This document shows, piece after piece, positions 8,760 through 17,348 of a stretch of 64,000 nt of DNA (its first letter is position 1; each line of letters begins with the position of its first letter). Origin of the DNA: Cellulomonas sp. Y8 (GTDB lineage Bacteria; Actinomycetota; Actinomycetes; Actinomycetales; Cellulomonadaceae); assembly GCF_008033115.1 (NCBI RefSeq), contig NZ_CP041203.1:2294001-2358000 (forward strand), given 5' to 3'. Position numbers and translations under genes: made by a program. Below the pieces are notes generated by a model that had not been told where the DNA came from, did not search any database, and saw nothing but the letters and a program-made list of their open reading frames with translations.

Positions 8760-9527
8760 ATGCGCTTCAACCCGCCGCCGTCCTGGCCGCAGCCGCCTGC
8801 CGGGTGGACGCCCCCGCCCGGCTGGCAGCCGGACCTCGCGAACCTGCCGCCGGTCCCCGAGGGGTGGCAGCTGTGGCTGCCCGACGACCCGGCCGCGACG
8901 TCCGCCACCGCGGGGACGTGGCCCGCCGCGCCGGCGGCCGGCGAGACCGTCCCTGGTCTGGCGGCCCCCGCGCCGGCGGCGTTCCCGCAGCCGACCGCGT
9001 TCGGGACGTTCCCGGGCCCCGCGTCCGAGGAGGGGCTGCACGCGCGCCGCGGCGCGACCCGGACCTTCTGGATCGCGATCGCCGTGCTGGTCGGCGCGAC
9101 CGTCAGCACCATCCTCGCGTCCGGCGACTCCGGCGGGATCATCTGGACCGGCGGCTTCGTCTTCGGGCTCGTGCTGCTGGTCCGCGCCGCGGTCGCCTAC
9201 CGGGCCGCGCGCCGCGCGGGCGCGCCGGCGTACTCGTCGCGCGGCTGGCTCGGCGCCGCCGGGGGCCTCGTCGCCTGCGTGGCGGTCGGCGTCGTGGCGG
9301 TGGTGTCCTACGCCGCGCCGGGCACGGTGCTCCCGCACGTCGCCACCGGCGTCGGGTCGTGCTGGGACGAGGCCGACGGCGAGTTCCTGGAGCCCGTCGA
9401 CTGCGGCGACCCGCACGCCTTCCTCGCGGTCGAGCAGGTCGAGGTCCTCGACTCCTGCCCGCTCGAGGCCGCCTGGTACGTGGAGGCGGACGACAGCGGC
9501 TACCTCTGCCTGCGCGAGGACGCCTGA
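8760..9527 (+). CDS. Membrane protein with Pro/Trp-rich N-terminus and Cys-containing outer domain
   Basis: This 255-residue protein begins at ATG 8760 behind a GAGG. Residues 1-50 are Pro/Trp-rich (WPQPPAGWTPPPGWQP), like modules in other actinobacterial envelope proteins. Three membrane helices follow: IAIAVLVGATVSTILAS, WTGGFVFGLVLLVRAAVAY and GLVACVAVGVVAVVSYA. The C-terminal ~65 residues contain four Cys in the pattern GSCWDE...VDCGDPHAF...DSCPLE...GYLCLRED, which resembles the septum-formation-type outer domain and is probably disulfide-bonded outside the membrane. No partner is evident. The naming rests on pattern resemblance only. Confidence 0.7.
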   Translation: MRFNPPPSWPQPPAGWTPPPGWQPDLANLPPVPEGWQLWLPDDPAATSATAGTWPAAPAAGETVPGLAAPAPAAFPQPTAFGTFPGPASEEGLHARRGATRTFWIAIAVLVGATVSTILASGDSGGIIWTGGFVFGLVLLVRAAVAYRAARRAGAPAYSSRGWLGAAGGLVACVAVGVVAVVSYAAPGTVLPHVATGVGSCWDEADGEFLEPVDCGDPHAFLAVEQVEVLDSCPLEAAWYVEADDSGYLCLREDA

Positions 9528-9547
9528 CGGGTGCGCGCCGCCGGCTC

Positions 9548-9553
9548 TAGGCT
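9548..9553 (+). promoter_or_regulatory. Candidate -10 element (leaderless start of the VOC gene)
   Basis: TAGGCT lies exactly 6 nt upstream of ATG 9560. No ribosome binding site is present, so a leaderless transcript is the simplest reading. Confidence 0.45.
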
Positions 9554-9559
9554 CGGCGC

Positions 9560-9949
9560 ATGGCCGCCCTGCGCGACGTCGTCGTCGACTGCCGGCACCC
9601 CGCCTCGCTCGCGCGCTGGTGGGCGGGGACGCTCGACGGCTACCGCGTCGCGCCGTACGACGAGGCCGAGCTCGCCCGGCTGCGCGCGGAGGGGGTCGAG
9701 GACCCGGAGGACGACCCCACGGTGCTCGTCGAGCCCGCTCCGCCCGGGCCCGGGCCGCGGATCTGGTTCCAGCGCGTCCCCGAGCCGAAGACCGGCAAGA
9801 ACCGGGTGCACCTCGACCTGACGGTGCCGGACCTCGCTGCGGGCGTCGCGGACCTGGTGGCCCGCGGCGCGGCGGTGGTCGCCCACCACGACGGGTGGGT
9901 CGTGCTCGCGGACCCCGAGGGCGACGAGTTCTGCGTCTTCCCCGCCTGA
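9560..9949 (+). CDS. VOC (glyoxalase-like) family protein
   Basis: This 129-residue protein has two beta-alpha-beta-beta-beta halves typical of the vicinal oxygen chelate superfamily. The start DVVVDCRHPASLARWWAGTL and the later GKNRVHLDLTVPDL then VLADPEGDEFCVFPA match the small actinobacterial glyoxalase-like proteins. Putative metal ligands are the His in RVHLDL and the Glu in EGDEFCVF, but the metal set is incomplete, as in many VOC members of unknown activity. It lies 33 bp after the membrane-protein gene and has its own -10 element. It could bind a small metabolite or act as a resistance protein; nothing nearby decides this. Confidence 0.8.
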   Translation: MAALRDVVVDCRHPASLARWWAGTLDGYRVAPYDEAELARLRAEGVEDPEDDPTVLVEPAPPGPGPRIWFQRVPEPKTGKNRVHLDLTVPDLAAGVADLVARGAAVVAHHDGWVVLADPEGDEFCVFPA

Positions 9950-9980
9950 CCGCCGGCGCCAGGCCCCCGGAGGCGGGACG

Positions 9981-10026
9981 CCGCAGGGGCGCGCCCCCGG
10001 GGTGTCCCGGGTGCGCGCCCCTGCGG
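9981..10026. terminator. Bidirectional hairpin terminator
   Basis: Perfect 14-bp arms at 9981-9994 (CCGCAGGGGCGCGC) and 10013-10026 enclose an 18-nt loop that itself contains CCCCGGGG. It lies between the convergent VOC gene and ABC ATPase gene, so it can stop transcription from both sides. No T-tract is present, as is common in high-GC actinobacteria. Confidence 0.75.
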
Positions 10027-10046
10027 GTGCCGCGGCGGGGCTTGGG

Positions 10047-11768
10047 TCAGGCGAGCGCCCGCCACGCCTCGCGCCGCCGGGCCTGCTCGTCCGGGTCCGG
10101 GACGGGGAGGCTCGCCAGCAGCCGCTGGGTGTACTCCTCGCGGGGTGCGCCCAGCACCTCCTCGCCGGTGCCCTCCTCGACCAGCCGGCCACGGTGCAGC
10201 ACCGCGATCCGGTCGGCGAGCAGGTCCACCACGGCCAGGTCGTGGCTGATGAACAGGCAGGCGAACCCGAGCTGCTCCTGCAGCTCGGAGAACAGCTCGA
10301 GCACCCGCGCCTGCACCGACACGTCGAGCGCCGAGGTGGGCTCGTCCGCGATCAGCAGCTCGGGGTCGAGCGCGAGCGCCCGGGCGAGCGACGCGCGCTG
10401 GCGCTGGCCGCCGGACAGCTCGTGCGGGAACCGGTCGCCGTAGGACCGCGGCAGCTGGACGGACTCCAGCAGCTCGTCGACCCGTGCGCGGGCGGCGCGG
10501 GCGTCGCGCGCCCGGCCGTGCACGACCAGCGGCTCGGCCACGCACTCGGCGATGGTGAGCAGCGGGTTGAACGACGTCGCGGGGTCCTGGAACACGAACC
10601 CGATGCGCGGCCGCACGGGCCGCAGGGCGCGCTCGCGCACCCCGTTCATCTCCAGCCCGAGCACCTGCAGCGACCCGCCGGTGACCCGGGTCAGGCCGGC
10701 GATCGCCCGCCCGATCGTGGTCTTGCCGGAGCCGGACTCGCCGACCAGGCCCACGACCTCGCCCGGCCGGATCGCGAGCGAGACCTTGTCGACCGCCCGG
10801 AAACCGGGCTGCCGGAGCCGGCCCGGGTAGACGATCTCCAGGTCGCGCGCCTCGACGACCGGCGCCTGCTCGGCCCAGCCCGCGGGCCGGGCCGCGGCCC
10901 GGGCGCGGGCGTGCGCGCCACCGCCGCCGATCCGCGGCACGGCGTCCAGCAGCGACCGGGTGTACGCGTGCTGCGGGGCGCCGAACAGGTCGCGCACCGG
11001 CGCCTGCTCGACGATCTTCCCCTGGTACATCACGGCGACCCGGTCGGCGAGGTCGGCGACCACGCCCATGTTGTGCGTGATGAGCACGATGGCCGCGCCG
11101 AACTCGTCGCGGCAGCGCCGGAGCAGGTCGAGGATCTCGGCCTGCACGGTCACGTCCAGGGCGGTGGTGGGCTCGTCGGCGATGATCACGCCGGGGTCGA
11201 GCACCAGCGCCTGGGCGATGACGATGCGCTGCTTCTGCCCGCCGGAGAACTGGTGCGGGTAGTGGTCGATCCGGCGCTCGGGGTCGGGGATGCCGACGCG
11301 GCGCAGGATGTCGACGGCCTTGGCCCGGGCCTCGGACCGGCTGATCTTCTGGTGGGCGCGCAGGCCCTCGACGATCTGCCAGCCGATCGGGTAGACCGGG
11401 TTGAGCGCGGTCGACGGCTCCTGGAACACCATGGCGGCGTCCCGGCCCCGCACCTGGCGGAGCGCCGAGCCGTCGAGCGCGACCACGTCGCTGCGGACCG
11501 CGCCGTCCCGGGAGGACAGCACGACGGCGCCCCGGGTGGTGGCGGTGGACGGCAGCAGGCCCAGGAGGGTCTTGGCCGTCACCGACTTGCCGGAGCCGGA
11601 CTCGCCCACGACCGCCAGCACCTCGCCGGCCGCCACGCTGAGCGAGACGCCGTCGACGGCGCGGACGTCGCCCGCGTCGGTCGCGAAGGACACCGACAGG
11701 TCGGTGATCTCGACGACCGGCTCGGCCGGGGCGCCCTGGTGCGGCGCGGTGTCGATGCGTGCGGTCAT
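10047..11768 (-). CDS. Fused double ATPase of a peptide/nickel-type ABC importer (DppD-DppF-like)
   Basis: The 573-residue protein carries two complete nucleotide-binding domains. NBD1 (~20-270) has Walker A GESGSGKS, signature FSGGQKQRIVIAQALVLDPG and Walker B IIADEPTTALD; NBD2 (~295-555) has Walker A GESGSGKT, signature LSGGQRQRASLARALALDPE and LLIADEPTSALD. Each is followed by the extra C-terminal segment typical of oligopeptide/dipeptide ATPases (QHAYTRSLLDAVP and EEYTQRLLASLP). Most systems encode DppD and DppF separately; here they are one chain. ATG 11768 overlaps the permease stop by 4 nt (ATGA), and this is the last gene of the transporter operon. It powers uptake through the two permeases upstream. 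Confidence 0.92.
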   Translation of the reverse strand: MTARIDTAPHQGAPAEPVVEITDLSVSFATDAGDVRAVDGVSLSVAAGEVLAVVGESGSGKSVTAKTLLGLLPSTATTRGAVVLSSRDGAVRSDVVALDGSALRQVRGRDAAMVFQEPSTALNPVYPIGWQIVEGLRAHQKISRSEARAKAVDILRRVGIPDPERRIDHYPHQFSGGQKQRIVIAQALVLDPGVIIADEPTTALDVTVQAEILDLLRRCRDEFGAAIVLITHNMGVVADLADRVAVMYQGKIVEQAPVRDLFGAPQHAYTRSLLDAVPRIGGGGAHARARAAARPAGWAEQAPVVEARDLEIVYPGRLRQPGFRAVDKVSLAIRPGEVVGLVGESGSGKTTIGRAIAGLTRVTGGSLQVLGLEMNGVRERALRPVRPRIGFVFQDPATSFNPLLTIAECVAEPLVVHGRARDARAARARVDELLESVQLPRSYGDRFPHELSGGQRQRASLARALALDPELLIADEPTSALDVSVQARVLELFSELQEQLGFACLFISHDLAVVDLLADRIAVLHRGRLVEEGTGEEVLGAPREEYTQRLLASLPVPDPDEQARRREAWRALA

Positions 11769-12838
11769 CGGGCCGCCTCCGTCCCGGGCTCGAGGCCCTC
11801 CAGGCCACCGGGGGCGGTCAGCGCGCCGCCGGGGACGACCGAGGTCGCCGCGACGTCCCCGGTCACGTCGGCCGACGCGCGGCGCGTGCGCAGCCGCGGG
11901 TCCGCCAGGTCGTTCAGGGACTCGCCGACCAGGGTGATGCCCAGGACGGACAGCACGATGGCGACACCCGGGAACACCGAGGTCCACCAGATGCCCGACG
12001 TGACGTCGGCGATGGCGCGGTTGAGGTCGTAGCCCCACTCGGCGGCCTGGGTCGGCTCGATGCCGAACCCGAGGAAGCCGAGGCCCGCGAGGGTGAGCAC
12101 GGCCTCGGACGCGTTCAGCGTGATGATCAGCGGCAGCGTGCGCGTCGCGTTGCGCAGCACGTGCTTGAGCATGATCCGGGTGTTGCTCGCGCCGATGACG
12201 CGGGCCGACTCGACGAAGGCCTCGGACTTGATCCGGATGGTCTCCGCCCGCACGACCCGCAGGTACTGCGGCGTGAACACGACGGTGATCGAGAGCGCCG
12301 CGGCGAGGACGCCGCCCCACATGTCGGACTGGCCGCCGCTGATGACGATGGCGAGCACGATCGCGAGCAGCAGGGACGGGAACGCGTACACGGCGTCCGC
12401 GATCACGACGAGCACCCGGTCGAGCCAGCCGCCGAAGTAGCCGGACACGAGGCCGAGCAGCACGCCGATGAACAGCGAGGCGGCGATCGCGATGATCATG
12501 ACGAGCAGCGCGGTGCGCGACCCGTAGATCACCCGGGACAGCACGTCGAAGCCGCCGACGGTGGTGCCGAGCCAGTGCTCGGCCGAGGGCGGCTGCTGGG
12601 CGCCGAACGGGCCGTCGGCGTCGCGCAGCTGGTTGAACCCGTACGGGGCGAGCAGCGGCGCGAGCAGCGCGGTGAGGACCAGCAGGCCGGTGAGCACCAG
12701 GCCGGCGATCAGCATGCCGCGCTGGAGGCCGACGCTCTGCCGGAGCTGGTGCACGACGGGCAGCCGCCGCCAGCCGCGGCGGGCCGGGGCGGCGGGAGCG
12801 GCCGGAGCCGCCTCGGGGGCGGCGGGGGTGGTCGCCAT
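11765..12838 (-). CDS. ABC transporter permease, DppC-type
   Basis: This 357-residue membrane protein has an Ala/Pro-rich cytoplasmic N-terminus (~35 residues), then one membrane helix (GMLIAGLVLTGLLVLTALLA), the DppC-type extracytoplasmic segment containing SAEHWLGTTVGGFDVLSRVI, and five further helices. The coupling loop carrying the EAA motif is ESARVIGASNTRIMLKHVLR, which contacts the ATPase. The ATG at 12838 begins 1 nt after the DppB stop, and the gene overlaps the ATPase gene by 4 nt, so all three are translationally linked. It forms the translocation pore together with the DppB-type permease. Confidence 0.92.
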   Translation of the reverse strand: MATTPAAPEAAPAAPAAPARRGWRRLPVVHQLRQSVGLQRGMLIAGLVLTGLLVLTALLAPLLAPYGFNQLRDADGPFGAQQPPSAEHWLGTTVGGFDVLSRVIYGSRTALLVMIIAIAASLFIGVLLGLVSGYFGGWLDRVLVVIADAVYAFPSLLLAIVLAIVISGGQSDMWGGVLAAALSITVVFTPQYLRVVRAETIRIKSEAFVESARVIGASNTRIMLKHVLRNATRTLPLIITLNASEAVLTLAGLGFLGFGIEPTQAAEWGYDLNRAIADVTSGIWWTSVFPGVAIVLSVLGITLVGESLNDLADPRLRTRRASADVTGDVAATSVVPGGALTAPGGLEGLEPGTEAAR

Positions 12839-12839
12839 G

Positions 12840-13973
12840 TCAGTACCTCACCCTCGGGTCGATGAGCGCGGCGATCACGTCGACGAGGAAGTTCGTCACG
12901 GCGACGATCACGGCGAGCAGCACGACGATGCCCTGCACGGCGACGAAGTCGCGCGCCTGCAGGTACTGCGACAGCTGGAAGCCGAGGCCGCGCCACTCGA
13001 AGGTCGTCTCGGTGAGCACCGCGCCGACGAGCAGCATCGCGACCTGCATGCCGACCACGGTGATGATCGGGATGAGCGCGGGCTTGTACGCGTGCTTGCG
13101 CAGCAGCCGGGACTCGCGGACGCCGCGCGACCGGGCCGCGTCGACGTAGCCCGAGCCGAGGGTGCCGATGACGTTGGTGCGCACGAGCCGCAGGAACACG
13201 CCCGCGGTGAGCAGGCCGAGCGCGATCGCGGGGAGCACGGCGTGCTGGAGCACGTCCGCGACGACCTCGCCGTTGCCGGTGCGGATCGCGTCGATCAGGT
13301 AGATGCCGGTCGGGTCGTCGAGCTGCCGCATCTCGATCTCGGAGCGGGTCGACGCGCGCCCCGAGACGGGGAGCCAGTCGAGCTGCACCGCGAACACGAG
13401 CTTGAGCAGCAGGCCGGCGAAGAACACCGGCGTGGCGTAGCAGGCGATGGCGAACACGCGGAGCACGGCGTCGTGGAACCGGTCGCGGAAGTACGCGGCG
13501 AGCAGGCCGAGGGGGATGCCGACCACGAACGCGACGAGCAGCGCGTAGAACGCGAGCTCCAGGGTGGCCGCCCCGAAGGTGGTGAGCACCTCGGTCACGG
13601 GCCGGCTGTCGCTGAGCGTGGTGCCGAAGTCGCCCCGCAGGATGTTGCCGAGGTACTCGCCGTACTGCACGAGGATCGGCCGGTCGTAGCCGGCCTGGTG
13701 GATCCGCTCGGCGAGCTGGTCGGCGGGCAGGCGCCCGCCCTGGGCGGCCGTGATCGGGTCGCCGGTCGCGCGCATCAGCACGAACACGACGGTGACCAGG
13801 ATGAACACGGTCGGGATGATCAGGAGGAACCGCACGAGCAGGTAGCGGCCGAGCCCGCCGCCGGTGCCCCGGGTGCGGGGCTCCTTGCGGCCGGGCGTGG
13901 CGCCGCCCCCGGCGGCGGTCGCGTCCGCTGCGCCTGTGGGCTGCAGCGGACCGGTGGTGGAGGTGGAGGTCAT
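12840..13973 (-). CDS. ABC transporter permease, DppB-type
   Basis: This 377-residue protein has the DppB plan: a cytoplasmic N-terminal tail, helix 1 (YLLVRFLLIIPTVFILVTVV), a periplasm-side stretch with DPITAAQGGRLPADQLAERI and YDRPILVQYGEYLGNILRGD, then five helices. The coupling loop is DAARSRGVRESRLLRKHAYK. The unusually long N-terminal tail (residues 1-40, Thr/Gly-rich) precedes the usual DppB start. It follows the binding-protein gene by 73 bp across a strong hairpin, which should lower its expression relative to the binding protein. Confidence 0.92.
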   Translation of the reverse strand: MTSTSTTGPLQPTGAADATAAGGGATPGRKEPRTRGTGGGLGRYLLVRFLLIIPTVFILVTVVFVLMRATGDPITAAQGGRLPADQLAERIHQAGYDRPILVQYGEYLGNILRGDFGTTLSDSRPVTEVLTTFGAATLELAFYALLVAFVVGIPLGLLAAYFRDRFHDAVLRVFAIACYATPVFFAGLLLKLVFAVQLDWLPVSGRASTRSEIEMRQLDDPTGIYLIDAIRTGNGEVVADVLQHAVLPAIALGLLTAGVFLRLVRTNVIGTLGSGYVDAARSRGVRESRLLRKHAYKPALIPIITVVGMQVAMLLVGAVLTETTFEWRGLGFQLSQYLQARDFVAVQGIVVLLAVIVAVTNFLVDVIAALIDPRVRY

Positions 13974-13995
13974 CTCTTCTTCCCGGTGACGCCGC

Positions 13996-14027
13996 GGCGC
14001 GGGCCGCTCGGGTGAGCGGCCCGCGCC
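13996..14027 (-). terminator. Intra-operon hairpin between binding protein and permease genes
   Basis: Perfect 14-bp arms at 13996-14009 and 14014-14027 close a 4-nt loop, 20 nt after the stop of the solute-binding protein gene. No T-tract follows. Such partial terminators or 3'-end stabilisers commonly raise binding-protein levels above the permeases. Confidence 0.7.
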
Positions 14028-14046
14028 GGGCGTGGTGTCGGTCGGA

Positions 14047-15714
14047 TCAGCCGAGGGAGAGCGCGCCGTAGCGGAACTTGAACGAGGCGTCGAGGGTGTC
14101 CTCGGCGCCGGTCACGTCCGCCCCGACGACGGCCACCTGGGCGCCCTGGAGGTACGGCACCGTGGACAGGTCCGCGGCGACCGCGTCCTGGATCTGCTCG
14201 ATGAGCGCGGTGCGCTCGCCGGCGTCGGCGGTGACGGCCTGCTGGAGGATCAGGTCGTTCACCTCCTGGTTGTCGTAGTGGTTGCCCAGGAAGTTCTCCG
14301 TGAGGAAGAACGGCGTCAGGTAGTTGTCCGCGTCCGAGTAGTCCGGGAACCAGCCGAGCTGGTAGGCCGGGTACACGTCCGAGGTGCGGTCCTTGGCGTA
14401 CTGCACCCACTCGGTGGTCTGCAGGTCGACCGTGAACAGGCCGGTGGACTCGAGCTGGTCCTTGATCAGCGCGTACTCCTCGCCGGAGGACGGGCCGTAG
14501 TGGTCGTTGCTGTACTGCAGCGACAGCTGGACCGGGGTCTCGACGCCCGCGGCCTCGAGGGTCGACGCGGCCTTGTCGGCGTCCGGGCCGCCCTCGCCGT
14601 CGCCGTACAGCGGCTTGAGCGACTCGGTGGCGCCGGTCAGGCCCTCCGGGACGTACGAGTACAGCGGCGTGTAGGTGCCCTTGTAGACCTGGTCCGCGAT
14701 CTCCTCGCGGTCGATCAGGTCGGCCACGGCCTGGCGGACGGCGAGCGCCTTGGCCTCGTCGGCCTCCGGCGTCGTCGCGCCGTACGGCTGCGTGTTGAAG
14801 TTGAACGTGATGTAGCGGATCTCGCCGCCGGGGCCGTCGACGACCTTGACGTTGTCGTCGCCGCGCAGGTCCTCGATGTCGGTCGCGGACAGGCTGCGGA
14901 ACGCCACGTCGACGTCGCCCTGCTGCACGGCCAGCTTCAGGTTGGACGCCTCGGCGTAGTACGTGACCGAGACCTCCTCGTTCTTCGGCGCGCCGAGCAG
15001 GCCCTGGTACTCCGGGTTCGCCTCGTACGACACGAGGTCGTTCTGGCTGTAGCCGGTGATCGTGTACGGGCCGGCGAACGCCTGGCCGTCGACGATCTCG
15101 TCGTCGGGGGTCAGCGCGTCGGCGGCGAAGACCTCCTCGTCGACGATCGGGCCCGCGGGGCTCGACAGGATCTGCGGGAACACCTGGTCGTCCGGGGACT
15201 TCAGGGTGAACACGACCGTGGTGTCGTCCGGGGCCGCGACGCTGTCCAGGTTGTAGAGCAGCGAGCCGGGGCCGTTGCCGTCGTCCGCGCCCGACTCGAA
15301 GATCGCGAGCTGGCGGTCGAACGTGAACTTCACGTCGGAGGACGTGAGGTCGTTCCCGTTGGCGAACGTGAGGCCCGGCTTCAGGGTCACCGTGTACTCG
15401 GTGGGCGAGGTGAACTCGGCCGACTCGGCGATGTCCGGCTCGACGTCCGGGCTGCCGAACGGCGTGTTCATGAGGAACGGGTACACCTGGTTCATCACGG
15501 CGAACGAGCCGTTGTCGTAGGAGCCCGCGGGGTCGATCGTCGTGATCTTGTCGGTCGTGCCGATCAGCAGCGAGCCGCCGCCGGAGCCGCCGCCGTCCGA
15601 CGTGTCGTCGCCGCCGTCGGAGCCGCCGCCGCACGCGGCGAGGACGAGGGCGGTGGCGGCCAGGCCGGCCGCGGAGACGATGCCGCGCCGGCGGCCGAGG
15701 GGAACCGCAGTCAT
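14047..15714 (-). CDS. Extracellular solute-binding lipoprotein, family 5 (peptide/nickel-type)
   Basis: This 555-residue lipoprotein starts at ATG 15714 with AGAGG 8-12 nt upstream. The signal peptide has RRR and a hydrophobic core, ending in the lipobox VLAAC with Cys28 as lipidation site; a Gly/Ser/Asp-rich tether of about 20 residues follows. The mature part shows family-5 marks: TIDPAGSYDNG, SPTEYTVTLKPGLTFANGND, TSSDVKFTFDR, RQAVADLIDREEIADQVYKG and YPAYQLGWFPDYSDADNYLT. It captures the substrate outside the membrane and delivers it to the two permeases encoded downstream. The ligand (peptide, opine, sugar or metal chelate) is not readable from the sequence. Confidence 0.92.
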   Translation of the reverse strand: MTAVPLGRRRGIVSAAGLAATALVLAACGGGSDGGDDTSDGGGSGGGSLLIGTTDKITTIDPAGSYDNGSFAVMNQVYPFLMNTPFGSPDVEPDIAESAEFTSPTEYTVTLKPGLTFANGNDLTSSDVKFTFDRQLAIFESGADDGNGPGSLLYNLDSVAAPDDTTVVFTLKSPDDQVFPQILSSPAGPIVDEEVFAADALTPDDEIVDGQAFAGPYTITGYSQNDLVSYEANPEYQGLLGAPKNEEVSVTYYAEASNLKLAVQQGDVDVAFRSLSATDIEDLRGDDNVKVVDGPGGEIRYITFNFNTQPYGATTPEADEAKALAVRQAVADLIDREEIADQVYKGTYTPLYSYVPEGLTGATESLKPLYGDGEGGPDADKAASTLEAAGVETPVQLSLQYSNDHYGPSSGEEYALIKDQLESTGLFTVDLQTTEWVQYAKDRTSDVYPAYQLGWFPDYSDADNYLTPFFLTENFLGNHYDNQEVNDLILQQAVTADAGERTALIEQIQDAVAADLSTVPYLQGAQVAVVGADVTGAEDTLDASFKFRYGALSLG

Positions 15715-15945
15715 GCGTGTACCTCTTCCCTGAAGGAGGTCCAGCCGGGGCGCGGCCGCCCGGGGTGACCCGGCGGCGCGTCCCCGGCCGCGTGGGGGAT
15801 GGTCGCGTGACCACGAGCGCGCTCGCGCGCCCGTGACGTGGGTCATAGGAGTAGCACAGGATCTGAGATTTTCGAACATTCCCGTGTTACGCGGACATTT
15901 CACACCTGAAAAGGTGCAGGTCAGCGGCCTGGGATCGGGGATGTT
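15715..15945 (-). promoter_or_regulatory. Leader/promoter region of the transporter operon
   Basis: This stretch ahead of the binding-protein gene includes one of the more AT-rich parts of the window (about 15840-15915). On the minus strand TTCGAA is followed 17 nt later by TACTCC, a weak -35/-10 pair. A small hairpin with a GAAA loop (CACCT-GAAA-AGGTG, 15903-15916) lies just upstream. No known regulator box was recognised. Confidence 0.3.
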
Positions 15946-15990
15946 ACCGAGGGGTAGGAACCATTCTCAGGGCAATTCCTACCCCTCGGT
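15946..15990 (-). terminator. Terminator of the heme operon
   Basis: A perfect 15-bp inverted repeat (15946-15960 ACCGAGGGGTAGGAA; 15976-15990) with a 15-nt loop lies 20 nt after the hemL stop. No T-run follows. Its position between two same-strand operons fits a terminator for the heme genes. Confidence 0.75.
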
Positions 15991-16010
15991 CGGCAATGGT
16001 GCGCCAGCGG

Positions 16011-17348
16011 TCACGCCGCGGGCGGCACCGCCTCGGCCGCCGCGCGGGCCGCCGCCGGGAGCGCCTCGACGACCCGGCCGAGCGCCGCGTCGTCGTGCGC
16101 GGCGGACACGAACCACGCCTCGAAGGCCGACGGCGGCGCGTACACCCCGTCGCGCAGCAGGCTGTGGAAGAACGCCGGGTAGCGCCACGACTCGGTCGCG
16201 AGCATCTGCGCGTAGTCGCGCGCGCCCGCGTCGGTGCCGAGCACGGTGCTGAAGAGGTTGGAGGCGTTCTGCACCGCGTGCGGCAGGCCGACGGCGGTCA
16301 GGGCCTCGTCCACGGCCGCGCGCAGCACCGCGGACGCCCGGTCGACGGCCGCGTACACCGCGTCGTCGGCGAGCCGCAGCGTCGCGAGGCCGGCCGCCAC
16401 GGCGACCGGGTTCCCCGACAGCGTGCCCGCCTGGTACACCGGGCCGACCGGCGCCAGCGCGTCCATCACCTCGGCGCGGCCGCCGAGCGCGGCGACCGGC
16501 ATGCCGCCGCCGACGACCTTGCCGAACGTCAGCAGGTCGGGCGACCAGCCCTCGCGCGCCGCCTCGAGGCCCCACCAGCCGGCGGGGCCGACGCGGAACC
16601 CGGTGAGCACCTCGTCCTGGATCAGCAGGGCGCCGTGCGCGCGGGTGATCCGGGACAGCGCGGCGTTGAAGCCGGGCTCCGGCGGGACGACGCCCATGTT
16701 CGCCGGCGCGGCCTCGGTGATGACGGCGGCGATCCGGGTGCCGTGCTCGGCGAACGCGGCCTCCACGGCGGCGACGTCGTTGTACGGCAGCACGATCGTC
16801 TCGGCCGCGATCGCGGCGGGGACGCCGGCCGACCCGGGCAGCGCGAACGTCGCGAGGCCGGAGCCCGCGGCCGCCAGCAGGCCGTCCGAGTGCCCGTGGT
16901 AGAGCCCGGCGAACTTCACGACCGTGTCCCGGCCGGTGACGCCGCGCGCCAGGCGGATCGCGGTCATGGTCGCCTCGGTGCCCGTGGACACCAGGCGCAG
17001 CCGCTCGACCGCCGGCACCCGGGCGCGGACCGCCTCGGCGAGCTCCACCTCGGCGAGCGTCGGCGCGCCGAAGCTCAGGCCCCGGCCGGCGGCCTCGCGG
17101 ACGGCCTCGACGACCTCCGGGTGCGCGTGCCCCAGGAGCGCGGGCCCCCAGGACCCGACGAGGTCGACGTACTCGCGGCCCTCGACGTCCGTGACGTACG
17201 CGCCGCGGGCGCTCGCCAGGAACCGGGGCGCGCCGCCGACCGACCCGAACGCCCGCACCGGCGAGTTCACGCCGCCCGGCACGACACCCTGCGCCCGCTC
17301 GAACAGCCCCTCGTTCGTCGACGTGCCCCTGCTCGTCACCCCGGTCAC
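16011..17348 (-). CDS. hemL: Glutamate-1-semialdehyde 2,1-aminomutase
   Basis: This 445-residue PLP enzyme makes 5-aminolevulinate from glutamate-1-semialdehyde, the second step of C5-pathway heme synthesis. Marks: [20 protein letters not shown] at the N-terminus, [48 protein letters not shown] and [18 protein letters not shown] with the Schiff-base Lys. The start GTG 17348 is preferred: GGAGGA sits 6 nt before it and it overlaps the hemB stop as GTGA. GTG 17354 touches the same ribosome binding site and is unlikely. It is the last gene of the heme operon and is followed by a terminator. Confidence 0.95.
   Translation of the reverse strand: MTGVTSRGTSTNEGLFERAQGVVPGGVNSPVRAFGSVGGAPRFLASARGAYVTDVEGREYVDLVGSWGPALLGHAHPEVVEAVREAAGRGLSFGAPTLAEVELAEAVRARVPAVERLRLVSTGTEATMTAIRLARGVTGRDTVVKFAGLYHGHSDGLLAAAGSGLATFALPGSAGVPAAIAAETIVLPYNDVAAVEAAFAEHGTRIAAVITEAAPANMGVVPPEPGFNAALSRITRAHGALLIQDEVLTGFRVGPAGWWGLEAAREGWSPDLLTFGKVVGGGMPVAALGGRAEVMDALAPVGPVYQAGTLSGNPVAVAAGLATLRLADDAVYAAVDRASAVLRAAVDEALTAVGLPHAVQNASNLFSTVLGTDAGARDYAQMLATESWRYPAFFHSLLRDGVYAPPSAFEAWFVSAAHDDAALGRVVEALPAAARAAAEAVPPAA

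Noticed and set aside
5318..9550. A 1410-codon open frame on the plus strand
   Set aside because: It overlaps five well-supported genes on both strands and has no recognisable domains; high GC content creates such frames.
10047..15714. Naming the importer dpp, opp or nik
   Set aside because: The family is clear, but the substrate cannot be read from the sequence, so no specific gene symbols were given.
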